Shown one piece after another: positions 1-6,705 of a DNA stretch of 13,091 nucleotides. Positions within the stretch are counted from its first letter, which is position 1. Each line of letters starts with the position of its first letter. The notes beneath the pieces are model-generated. The model saw only the letters and a program-made list of their open reading frames with translations. It did no database searches and had not been told where the DNA came from. The position numbers and the translations under genes were made by a program. Source of the stretch: CAYZSU01 sp964480565 (GTDB lineage Bacteria > UBA10199 > 2-02-FULL-44-16 > JAAZCA01); NCBI GenBank assembly GCA_964480565.1, contig CAYZSU010000061.1, positions 1 to 13,091 of the forward strand. Reading direction: 5' to 3'.

Positions 1-64
1 ACCTCCGAAGGCGTATGCCGACAGATTTACAGTCTGTTCCCTTTGGCCGCTCGGGAACCTCCCC
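1..64 (-). tRNA. tRNA-Tyr (anticodon GUA), 3' part outside the window
   Basis: On the minus strand this reads as a class II tRNA. The 7-nt acceptor strand GGGGAGG is followed by TT, a D-arm of the CCCGAGCGGCC type, and the anticodon loop CTGTAAA with GTA at 28-30. A long variable arm (CGGCATACGCC) leads into the T-arm. The D-arm and the anticodon region closely match the bacterial tRNA-Tyr pattern. The T-loop and the 3' acceptor strand lie beyond position 1, so a CCA end cannot be checked. It sits 114 nt downstream of tRNA-Thr on the same strand and is probably co-transcribed with it, as in thrU-tyrU clusters. Confidence 0.92.
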
Positions 65-178
65 CCAGGAATTGCTGAAAGCAATTTTCCCTCCAATTTC
101 TACTATCTAATTCTCCATTTTCGAAATTAGATAATTGAAATTAGAAAATAGAGTAGAAATTTGCTCCGCAAATTTCTG
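65..178. repeat. AT-rich spacer between two tRNAs, packed with inverted repeats
   Basis: This spacer contains several overlapping palindromes. A 7-bp stem pairs 70-76 with 80-86 (loop GAA). A 9-bp stem pairs 104-112 with 125-133. A 10-bp inverted repeat joins 95-104 to 152-161. A perfect 10-bp hairpin pairs 155-164 with 168-177 with loop TCC. The last hairpin touches the 3' side of tRNA-Thr. The inverted repeats are mutually exclusive in part, so alternative folds are possible. No U-tract follows them on the minus strand, so they do not look like intrinsic terminators. Processing signals or a small dispersed repeat are possible readings. Confidence 0.5.
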
Positions 179-251
179 AGCCGACGACCGGATTTGAACC
201 GGTGACCTACTGATTACAAATCAGTAGCTCTACCAACTGAGCTACGTCGGC
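179..251 (-). tRNA. tRNA-Thr (anticodon UGU)
   Basis: The minus strand folds as a complete cloverleaf. The acceptor GCCGACG pairs with CGTCGGC. The D-stem is GCTC/GAGC, the anticodon stem ACTGA/TCAGT encloses the loop TTTGTAA, and the T-stem ACCGG/CCGGT encloses TTCAAAT. The anticodon TGT assigns threonine, and the sequence is close to E. coli thrU from memory. The discriminator base is U (position 179), and the CCA end is not encoded (the strand continues CAG), so a CCA-adding enzyme is needed. A strong promoter lies about 90 nt upstream. Confidence 0.96.
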
Positions 252-346
252 GGAATCATTTTTATTTTTCCCATCAAAGAACAAATTATTCCTTAAAAGC
301 TCAGCCTTATACACAACACTATCATCCAACAAATGAAAGTCGGGAT

Positions 347-375
347 TAATTAGGAGAGAATTCAATATTTGTCAA
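347..375 (-). promoter_or_regulatory. Sigma70-type promoter of the tRNA operon
   Basis: On the minus strand a consensus -35 TTGACA (375-370) is followed by a 17-nt spacer and a -10 TAATTA (352-347). The sequence upstream of the -35 is A-rich and could act as an UP element. The discriminator after the -10 contains CCCG, a GC-rich form typical of stable-RNA promoters under stringent control. The predicted start is near 340, giving a leader of about 90 nt before tRNA-Thr. The promoter lies between the rlmB stop and the tRNAs, so the tRNAs need not depend on rlmB transcription. Confidence 0.75.
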
Positions 376-411
376 GGGATTTTGCTCTTTTTTAATGAAA
401 AAACTGACTCC

Positions 412-1155
412 CTAACATCCTATTTGCCGCATTATCTCAGAGATAACAATTGCACCAGCAACAGATGCATTCAAGGAATCTAACTGCCCCTTCATCGGAA
501 TGGATACATGTGCATCACAATGCTTTAAAATTAAAGGTCGAATCCCTTTGCCCTCACTCCCTATTACAATAGCTGTATGCTGAGCCTTAAAATCAATACC
601 ATAAAGCAATTGATCCGCGCTACCAGACAGACCATATATCCAATAACCTCCATTTTTCAATTGTTTAATACTCTGCACTAAATTAGTTTCCCGCGCAATA
701 CTCAGATATTCAGTGGCACCTGCAGAGGATTTTACAGCTGTCGCATTGATATCCGCACACCGATTTACAGGAATAATAAAGGCTCCCACACCTAATTGGT
801 ATGCAGTGCGAATTAATGCCCCCAGATTATGTGGGTCTGTAATGCTATCTGCAATTACAATTACCTGTCGATCACTGGCATCTTGTTCAAGCACTTTAGA
901 AAGTGGCACATATGGATAAGAAGCAACATCTGCTACCACACCCTGATGCGTTTCTACAGGTAATTTTTTTGCAAACCAATCATTTTTTTTCAAACCAATC
1001 TGCACGCCTTGACTTGCAGCCATTTTACATAACTGACGTATTTTTAAATCCTCTACCCGCCAGTCTGCAATAAAAATATGCTTTATATTTCGACAACTTG
1101 CACGTAAACACTCATAAACAGAATGATACCCATATATATAATTTTGATGTGACAT
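412..1155 (-). CDS. rlmB: 23S rRNA (guanosine-2'-O-)-methyltransferase, RlmB/TrmH (SPOUT) family
   Basis: This 247-residue protein has the two-domain layout of RlmB. An L30e-like substrate-binding domain covers about residues 1-78 (it opens IYGYHSV and closes THQGVVA). A SPOUT methyltransferase domain follows. Motif 1 DPHNLGALIRTA is at 107-118 with the catalytic-site Asn and Arg. Motif 2 IVIGSEGKGIR is at 196-206, and motif 3 SIPMKGQLDSLNASVA at 218-233 forms the knot that binds S-adenosylmethionine. In E. coli the enzyme methylates G2251 in the 23S P-loop. I chose ATG 1155 because family members begin 4-6 residues before the YGxH motif. An upstream ATG at 1170 (five residues longer) and a TTG at 1191 are alternatives. 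None has a clear Shine-Dalgarno site, and the ATG at 1170 touches the U-tract of the upstream gene's terminator. RlmB rather than another TrmH paralogue is likely from the overall pattern. Confidence 0.9.
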   Translation of the reverse strand: MSHQNYIYGYHSVYECLRASCRNIKHIFIADWRVEDLKIRQLCKMAASQGVQIGLKKNDWFAKKLPVETHQGVVADVASYPYVPLSKVLEQDASDRQVIVIADSITDPHNLGALIRTAYQLGVGAFIIPVNRCADINATAVKSSAGATEYLSIARETNLVQSIKQLKNGGYWIYGLSGSADQLLYGIDFKAQHTAIVIGSEGKGIRPLILKHCDAHVSIPMKGQLDSLNASVAGAIVISEIMRQIGC

Positions 1156-1170
1156 TGTATTTTTTTTCAT

Positions 1171-1204
1171 AAAAAAATAAGCCGACAACAATCTTATTGC
1201 CGGC
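1171..1204 (-). terminator. Intrinsic terminator of the EF-G-like gene
   Basis: Downstream of the EF-G-like stop (1222), the minus strand forms a stem GCCGGCAAT/ATTGTTGTCGGC-type hairpin (positions 1204-1181). It has two G-U pairs and a six-base loop, and is followed by TTA and a run of seven T (1177-1171). The rlmB start region begins immediately after the T-run, so this hairpin may also set how much transcription reaches rlmB. Confidence 0.7.
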
Positions 1205-1221
1205 TCATCCCATTCATTTAA

Positions 1222-3291
1222 TTAATTCTTTTTAGATTCCCGTTCTTTTGCTTTTTCCTCTATAATTTTACTCGAGATATTGGATGGCACCGGTTCATAA
1301 TGAGAAAATACCATAGAATAACTGCCCGATCCGCTTGTAATCGACTTAATACTCGCAGAGTATTGATACAACTCCGCCATTGGCACCTTTGCATGTAAGA
1401 TACCTGCATCCATACCAGAAACTCGACCACGCCGTTGACTGACATCACTGGAAATATCACCCATGCATTCTTGCGGCGCATAAACTTCCAAATCTACCAC
1501 AGGCTCTAATAACTGTGGTGCAGCCGCTTGCATGGCATTTTTAAATGCAAGCTTTCCTGCAATTTGAAATGACATATCCGATGAATCCACATCATGATAG
1601 GACCCATCGTAGACAGTCACCTTTAAATCAACCACAGGATAACCTGCTAATATCCCAGAATGCATTGCCTCACGCACGCCTTTTTCAACAGCAGGAATAT
1701 ATTTGCTAGGAATAGAGCCACCCACAATTTTATTTATAAATTCAAAGCCTTCCCCGGCATCTTCAGGCTCTAACTTTAACCAACAGTCCCCATATTGGCC
1801 ATGCCCGCCACTTTGTTTTTTGTGTTTTCCTTGTTTCTCTGCTTTTTTGGTTACTTTCTCACGATATGGAATATGTGGTTTACCAAGCTCTACATCCACG
1901 TTATAACGATCCAGTAAGCGCTTAATCATTACATCAATTTGAACATCACCCATTCCAGTCACAATCGTTTCTGAAAACTCCTTATCTACATGATAAGTAA
2001 ATGTGGGATCAATTTCAGTCAATTTAGATAATCCTATGCCCAATTTATCCTGATCTTTTTTTGTTTTTGGTATCACAGCCATTGGTACAACCGGTATTGG
2101 AAAATCAATAGGTTCCAAATGAAAATGATCACTTTTTTTACAAAAAACATTACTTAAATGTGTATTTTTCAACTTTGCTATTGATGTGATATCTCCTGCA
2201 TTAGCTGTTGTCATTTCCAAACGTTCTTTTCCGCGAAATACAATCAAATGCCCCATGCGCTCAACAGCTTTTTGATTAATATTATATACATCATCGCCAC
2301 TATTTACTTGGCCAGAAAGCACCTTAAAAAAGAATACATCCCCAATACCAGGATCGCTAGTTGCCTTAAATACCTGTGCAACAAATGGCCCTTGTGAATC
2401 AACTACAAGATGAGCATCACTGTCATCATCTCTTTTTGCAATAAATGGCGGCATATCTGAAGGACATGGAAAATGAGAACATATAAGATCTAGCAATACA
2501 TTCACACCGATATTATGATAGGCACTTCCAATAAAAATAGGAACCAGCTGACCAGAGGCAAGCCCATTTACTGTTCCAACCTTAATGTCATCTTCACTCA
2601 ATTCTCCCACTTCCAAATATTTTTCAAGCAATGACTCATCTGTCTCTGCAATGGATTCCATCAGAGCCATCCGTTTTTCATTGGCTTGCTCTACCATATC
2701 AGCTGGTACATCCACTGTGTTTAGCGTTCCACCATCAGTCACATATGCTTTCATCGTTAATAGATCCACCACGCCTCGAAATGAACCTGTATTTCCAATA
2801 GGCATTTGAAAAAGCACAGCTGATGATTCCAGTACATCATTAATTGATGATATTGATTGGTCAAAATTCGAACGATCCGCATCCATTTTATTCAAATAAA
2901 AAACTCTCGGTTTGTTTTTATCTTTCAAATAGTTATACGTTTTCTTTAAAGGAATTTCAACACCCGAGAGTGAATCAACAACTAAGACAGTAACATCCGC
3001 AATATTCATTGCACCATAAACATCGCCTATAAAATCCGCATACCCAGGCGTATCCAGCATATTTATTTTATGCGCATTCCATTCTATGGGAATTAGCTTG
3101 GATGAAATACTTTGCTTTCGTTCAACTTCTATTCCATCTGAATCAACAACTGAATTACCTTCATCTACACGGCCCATACGTCCTGTTGCACCTGATGTAA
3201 ACAATGCAGCTTCAACCAATGACGTTTTGCCGACCCCTTTTGAACCAACTAATGCAATATTTCTTAGTTTTTGGGTGTCATAAGTTTTCAC
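1222..3291 (-). CDS. EF-G-like translational GTPase (EF-G2-type paralogue)
   Basis: This 689-residue protein has the full five-domain EF-G length. The GTPase domain shows the P-loop GSKGVGKT (16-23), a switch I region with RKQSIS (58-63) where canonical EF-G has RGITI, DTPGY (80-84), NKMD (134-137) and GSA (255-257). Domain II covers about 300-375, domain III 395-465 and domain IV about 470-600 with a glycine-rich QSGGHGQYGD stretch (493-502). Domain V ends before a charged tail. The catalytic His that follows DTPG in EF-G and EF-Tu is Tyr84 here. Together with the altered switch I, this places it in the EF-G-like group, not as the main elongation factor. The main fusA is presumably elsewhere. 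Start is GTG 3291, preceded by a strong GGAGGGA site about 5 nt away. Its precise role is unknown. TetM-like ribosome protection or an accessory translocation or recycling function are possibilities. Confidence 0.9.
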   Translation of the reverse strand: MKTYDTQKLRNIALVGSKGVGKTSLVEAALFTSGATGRMGRVDEGNSVVDSDGIEVERKQSISSKLIPIEWNAHKINMLDTPGYADFIGDVYGAMNIADVTVLVVDSLSGVEIPLKKTYNYLKDKNKPRVFYLNKMDADRSNFDQSISSINDVLESSAVLFQMPIGNTGSFRGVVDLLTMKAYVTDGGTLNTVDVPADMVEQANEKRMALMESIAETDESLLEKYLEVGELSEDDIKVGTVNGLASGQLVPIFIGSAYHNIGVNVLLDLICSHFPCPSDMPPFIAKRDDDSDAHLVVDSQGPFVAQVFKATSDPGIGDVFFFKVLSGQVNSGDDVYNINQKAVERMGHLIVFRGKERLEMTTANAGDITSIAKLKNTHLSNVFCKKSDHFHLEPIDFPIPVVPMAVIPKTKKDQDKLGIGLSKLTEIDPTFTYHVDKEFSETIVTGMGDVQIDVMIKRLLDRYNVDVELGKPHIPYREKVTKKAEKQGKHKKQSGGHGQYGDCWLKLEPEDAGEGFEFINKIVGGSIPSKYIPAVEKGVREAMHSGILAGYPVVDLKVTVYDGSYHDVDSSDMSFQIAGKLAFKNAMQAAAPQLLEPVVDLEVYAPQECMGDISSDVSQRRGRVSGMDAGILHAKVPMAELYQYSASIKSITSGSGSYSMVFSHYEPVPSNISSKIIEEKAKERESKKN

Positions 3292-3645
3292 ACTTCCCTC
3301 CTTTTATATGGTCTAAATGGCCCATTAACTTTCATAGGTCTGTTGAAAAATAAATGTTCCCAAGCTGATCAACAATATTCATACATAAGGCAATCAACAA
3401 GTGTAATAAAACCAATCATTTAGGCGATGTATAACTAATTCTAGTTAATTCCCCAACATATAGATGGATATTTTAGGCAGCTCCTTTATTTAATATTAAC
3501 TGCTGTATGATGCTCAATTTATAAAATCAACCTTTTAATAATAATGAAATTGTTCAAAAATTCCCATCTTCGAATGTTTCTTGAGTAGCACACCCGTAGA
3601 TCCCTAGCAAACTTTCATCACCCAGTGGTTTGCACCTGGCCGGAC
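3292..3645. other. Gene-poor intergenic stretch upstream of the EF-G-like gene
   Basis: No convincing gene was found here on either strand. The part next to the EF-G-like gene is AT-rich and holds its ribosome-binding site, a weak promoter candidate and a small palindrome (TAACTA at 3432-3437, TAGTTA at 3442-3447). The far end, about 3579-3647, is visibly richer in G and C. On the minus strand it has a stop-free run from 3661 down to a TGA at 3554 (35 codons), with no start codon and no recognised family. Confidence 0.5.
3372..3400 (-). promoter_or_regulatory. Possible promoter of the EF-G-like gene
   Basis: On the minus strand TTGTTG (3400-3395) and TATTGT (3377-3372) are separated by 17 nt. 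Each hexamer matches the sigma70 consensus at only four positions, and the leader would be about 75 nt. This is the best candidate in the upstream region, but it is weak. Confidence 0.3.
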
Positions 3646-3647
3646 GC

Positions 3648-3679
3648 AAAAAAAACGCCCGCTAAAATTAGCGGGCGTT
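3648..3679 (-). terminator. Intrinsic terminator of the 107-residue protein gene
   Basis: On the minus strand a near-perfect hairpin with arms AACGCCCGCTAA and TTAGCGGGCGTT (3679-3668 and 3665-3654) is followed by a run of eight T (3655-3648). It begins about 30 nt after the stop codon at 3708. The GC-rich stem and U-tract make it a textbook rho-independent terminator on this strand. The plus strand lacks a long T-run after the stem. Confidence 0.92.
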
Positions 3680-3707
3680 CACCTAAAAAAAGGGAAAAGG
3701 GCTCTGT

Positions 3708-4031
3708 TTATAAGCTATAAGTTGAAATTGTCGACATTTTTTGTTTCAACAAATTAGCTTCAAATGTTTTCAACGCACAGGGATCATGGTTACTCAATGA
3801 TTGTCGAGCTGTAAAATATTCAGTGTGGCAGGAGTTCATGTAATCAATCAACTCTGCTCGTCGCATATTATCAAGTGAATCCTCATATTCCAAACGCGCA
3901 TATTCATGATTAATCGAACTGGTTGCCATTTTTAGTTGTAATTCCAGTAAGTTATCATAGATTTCTTGACTAATTCCAACAGAGTTCATTGCATTCACAC
4001 TCATTACTTCAGTATTATATTGATTATCCAT
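3708..4031 (-). CDS. Orphan hypothetical protein, 107 residues
   Basis: This gene is not recognised. The protein is hydrophilic, with no signal peptide or membrane segment, and looks mostly helical: a central stretch of charged and aliphatic residues (about residues 20-75) could form amphipathic helices. The start is set at ATG 4031 (MDNQYN). A run AGGGGGG ends 3 nt before it and serves as ribosome-binding site, whereas the upstream ATG at 4049 has none. The gene is isolated between pyrF and the EF-G-like gene and ends in a strong terminator, so it is probably a single-gene transcript. Its reality is supported by the start site and terminator, not by homology. A 13-bp palindrome at 4057-4069 lies just upstream. 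Function unknown. Confidence 0.7.
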   Translation of the reverse strand: MDNQYNTEVMSVNAMNSVGISQEIYDNLLELQLKMATSSINHEYARLEYEDSLDNMRRAELIDYMNSCHTEYFTARQSLSNHDPCALKTFEANLLKQKMSTISTYSL

Positions 4032-4056
4032 ATGCCCCCCTAAGAACATATTGAAT

Positions 4057-4069
4057 GCATCATTGATGC
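4057..4069. promoter_or_regulatory. 13-bp palindrome upstream of the orphan gene, possible operator
   Basis: GCATCATTGATGC has perfect 6-bp arms around a central base. It lies about 20 nt upstream of the Shine-Dalgarno site, where a repressor or an mRNA hairpin could act. Function is inferred from position alone. Confidence 0.2.
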
Positions 4070-4112
4070 CAAAGTAAAGACAGCTGTAACCTATTGATTT
4101 TCAAGTAGAAAT

Positions 4113-4138
4113 AAAAAAAAATAATAGAAGATATTCTA
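4113..4138 (-). terminator. Weak terminator candidate after pyrF
   Basis: On the minus strand a 5-bp AT-rich stem TAGAA/TTCTA (4138-4134 and 4129-4125) is followed by TTAT and a run of nine T (4121-4113), about 80 nt past the pyrF stop. The U-tract is good but the stem is poor, so termination here is uncertain. Confidence 0.3.
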
Positions 4139-4216
4139 ATATTGGAGACTATTATCCTCATTTTCTAGAATAACTCCCCAAATCAAAGGATTTCATCCCC
4201 TCATATCTGAATCCGA

Positions 4217-4936
4217 TTACTCAGAAATCTCTTTAATAATATTATGCACAACAGACAGTGGATCATCGGCATTGACAATAGGACGACCAATAACAAGATA
4301 GTCCCCACCCGCTGCAATAGCCATAATTGGCGATGAAAAACGGCGCTGATCCTGAACATCCATACCAATCGGCCGAATACCTGTAGCAACAATTAAAAAT
4401 TCATCGCCACAGACCTTTCGTATAGGCGCAATTTCTAATGGCGAGGCAACAACACCATGAAAGCCGCATTGCTTACTCAATGTCGCTAAACGAACGACCT
4501 GCTCTCTTACTTCAAATTGAATTCCAATATCTGCCAAAGTTTCCATACTTGATAATACAGTCACAGCCAACAAATCCGGCATATTCTCGCGAGAACCTGC
4601 CGCATTTTGAGCCGCTTCTACGGTTCGAGATAGCATATCATACCCACCTGCGGCATGGACATTAACCATATCAACACCCAAACGCGTTGCCACCGATATA
4701 GCTTTAGCAACTGTTGACGGAATATCATGGTATTTTAAGTCCAAATAGACTTTACCACCATGATCATGAATCATTTTTATCACATCTGGGCCCAATGCAG
4801 TATAAGTAGGCGCACCGACTTCAAAAATACTCACTTCAGACTTTAATAGCGCTACCATTTTTTCTGCTTCTGACATTTCATCTGCAATCAATGCAACAAT
4901 CAACCGTTCTTTTGCAGAAATCGGCTTTGTAACCAT
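4217..4936 (-). CDS. pyrF: Orotidine 5'-phosphate decarboxylase family protein with altered active site
   Basis: The 239-residue protein matches PyrF across its length. It has the DLKYHDIPST motif (66-75, giving D66, K68, D71), VNVHAAGG (91-98), DLLAVTVLSSM (121-131), the GIRP loop (186-189), DQRR (196-199) and VIGRPI (215-220) with phosphate-binding R218. PyrF makes UMP from OMP in the last step of de novo pyrimidine synthesis. Two usually invariant residues differ. The ALD motif is ALI (I17), and the KVG motif is EVG (E39). An ungapped alignment to E. coli PyrF from memory puts these at Asp22 and Lys44. Glu at the latter position is known in the related HPS/KGPDC sugar-phosphate enzymes, but the rest is PyrF-like. 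The start follows proS with no gap: TAA then ATG, and the GGAGGAGGT site lies inside the proS end, so translation is probably coupled. Activity is uncertain. Confidence 0.85.
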   Translation of the reverse strand: MVTKPISAKERLIVALIADEMSEAEKMVALLKSEVSIFEVGAPTYTALGPDVIKMIHDHGGKVYLDLKYHDIPSTVAKAISVATRLGVDMVNVHAAGGYDMLSRTVEAAQNAAGSRENMPDLLAVTVLSSMETLADIGIQFEVREQVVRLATLSKQCGFHGVVASPLEIAPIRKVCGDEFLIVATGIRPIGMDVQDQRRFSSPIMAIAAGGDYLVIGRPIVNADDPLSVVHNIIKEISE

Positions 4937-6652
4937 TTATACCTCCTCCACATGTTGGACTTGTTTACATATATATGAAATGGCATCTATTGGAGTATGT
5001 AACATTACTTGAGCATTTTTACGACAACATACCTCCACAACACCGTCCTTTATTCCACGCATCCCCACTACGATTCGATATGGAATACCAATTAAGTCTG
5101 CATCAGCTAATTTCACACCAGGCCGCTCTTTGCGATTATCAATTAACACATCAATATGATGTGCACGTAAATCATCATACAACTTAGATGCCACATCCCA
5201 AACCTCACCTTTATCTGCCAAAGGAACTATTTCAACATGAAAGGGTGCAATCGCCAATGGCCAACAAATCCCTTTATCATCGTGATTTTGTTCAATAGCT
5301 GCAGCTGCTGTTCGGCTAACACCTATGCCATAACAACCCATCTCCACAACATGGGATTGTCCCTTTTCATCCAAGTAAGTCACGTCCATTGCAGCCGAAT
5401 ATTTATCTCCCAAATAAAATACCTGTCCAACCTCAATGCCTCGATGAGATTCCAATAAACCATCCTCACAATGCGGACATTTATCACCATGACATGCTTC
5501 CCGTAAATCCAAAAAAGCCGTCACATTAAAATCAGCCAAACAGACATGTTGATAATGCACATCGGTTTGATTGGCACCTATAACAAAATCAGACATACTT
5601 GAAACACTATAATCAGCGTATACGGGTATCTCTAACCCTATAGGACCTGCAAAACCAATATTTGCGCTTGTTAGCTGTTCGACACATTGATCACTCGCTA
5701 GGTCACATACTGATAGATCTAATTCTGCCTGTAATTTCGTAATACTGGCCTCATGATCCCCACGAATCAGAACTGCCAGATGCCCTTGATCCGTTGTCAA
5801 AATCAATGTTTTTACTAATTGCAAAGTGGGGATACTCAAAAAATCACAGACGTCTTTTGCGGTTCGGAATCCAGGGGTATTTACTGATTGATATTGACCT
5901 TTCTCAGTGTCACTTGAACTCATAGTAAGTCCAGGCTTTATCTGCGCTTTTTCAATATTCGCCGCATAATCGCACGCATTACACGATAGGATCTGATCTT
6001 CACCAGAGGCGGCAAGTACCTGAAACTCATGAGATAAGGATCCGCCAATATTTCCTGTCACCGCTTCCACAGGACTAAATGTAACACCACAGCGTGTAAA
6101 AATACGCTTATATGTCTCAAACATTGTATAATAGGATTTATGCGCATCCTCCTTTGAGCGATCAAAGGAATACGCATCTTTCATAATAAATTCGCGTCCA
6201 CGCATCAAACCAAAACGTGGCCGAACTTCATCCCGAAATTTTGTTTGAATCTGAAAACAATTTTTTGGCAAATCCCTATAGGAACGAATGGCATGTCGAA
6301 ATAAATCAGTAATTGATTCTTCATGCGTGGGCCCTAAGCAAAAATCTCTATTATGTCGATCTGAAAACCGAAGCAATTCATTGCCATAATAATCCCAACG
6401 ACCTGTTTCCTTCCAAAGCTCAGAGGGCATTACCATGGGCAATAATAATTCTTGAGCACCGCTTTTGGTCATTTCATCGCGAATAATCGCTTCAATTTTT
6501 CTAATCACTCGCATGCATAGAGGTAAATACGTATATATTCCAGAGGCTACTTTACGAATATAGCCTGCACGAAGCATGAGTTGATGGCTTGCAATTTCTG
6601 CATCTGCAGGTGTCTCGCGTAGAGTTGGTATTAGCAAATCAGTATAATGCAT
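4937..6652 (-). CDS. proS: Prolyl-tRNA synthetase, bacterial long form with editing domain
   Basis: At 571 residues it equals the usual length of the proteobacterial-type enzyme, which charges tRNA-Pro with proline using ATP. Class II motifs are present: motif 1 around residues 67-80, GPTHEE (107-112) and motif 2 FRDEVRPRFGLMRGREF (139-155). Motif 3 includes GCYGIGVSR (439-447). The inserted editing domain that clears mischarged Ala-tRNA lies at about 225-400. It is bordered by two CxxC pairs (224/227 and 392/395). The anticodon-binding domain occupies about 470-565. ATG 6652 is preceded by AGGA about 7 nt upstream. The gene lies 53 nt downstream of ispG with no terminator between them and abuts pyrF. 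An ispG-proS pairing is seen in other bacteria. No key residue appears lost. Confidence 0.98.
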   Translation of the reverse strand: MHYTDLLIPTLRETPADAEIASHQLMLRAGYIRKVASGIYTYLPLCMRVIRKIEAIIRDEMTKSGAQELLLPMVMPSELWKETGRWDYYGNELLRFSDRHNRDFCLGPTHEESITDLFRHAIRSYRDLPKNCFQIQTKFRDEVRPRFGLMRGREFIMKDAYSFDRSKEDAHKSYYTMFETYKRIFTRCGVTFSPVEAVTGNIGGSLSHEFQVLAASGEDQILSCNACDYAANIEKAQIKPGLTMSSSDTEKGQYQSVNTPGFRTAKDVCDFLSIPTLQLVKTLILTTDQGHLAVLIRGDHEASITKLQAELDLSVCDLASDQCVEQLTSANIGFAGPIGLEIPVYADYSVSSMSDFVIGANQTDVHYQHVCLADFNVTAFLDLREACHGDKCPHCEDGLLESHRGIEVGQVFYLGDKYSAAMDVTYLDEKGQSHVVEMGCYGIGVSRTAAAAIEQNHDDKGICWPLAIAPFHVEIVPLADKGEVWDVASKLYDDLRAHHIDVLIDNRKERPGVKLADADLIGIPYRIVVGMRGIKDGVVEVCCRKNAQVMLHTPIDAISYICKQVQHVEEV

Positions 6653-6705
6653 AATCGTCCTATTCTGAGGTTGTCCAACAAAGCTCGCCTTAAAATAATT
6701 CCATT

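Noticed and set aside
155..177. Hairpin after tRNA-Thr as an intrinsic terminator
   Set aside because: The stem is perfect, but no U-tract follows on the minus strand, and tRNA-Tyr continues downstream in the same direction.
3335..3352. GGTCTGTTGAAAAA-like stretch as an insertion-sequence end
   Set aside because: No matching inverted copy, target duplication or transposase sequence was found nearby.
3544..3588. Plus-strand 14-codon frame starting ATGAAATTG
   Set aside because: Too short, no ribosome-binding site, and no promoter or terminator association.
3600..3647. Resemblance to riboswitch or group II intron pieces (GTGCAAACC and GATGAAAG on the minus strand)
   Set aside because: Only short matches are present. 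The conserved partner motifs and paired regions of c-di-GMP riboswitches or intron domain V are missing, and a terminator lies immediately upstream on that strand.
4032..4049. Upstream ATG adding six residues (MFLGGH) to the 107-residue protein
   Set aside because: The added codons contain the AGGGGGG ribosome-binding site for the ATG at 4031, and no such site precedes 4049.
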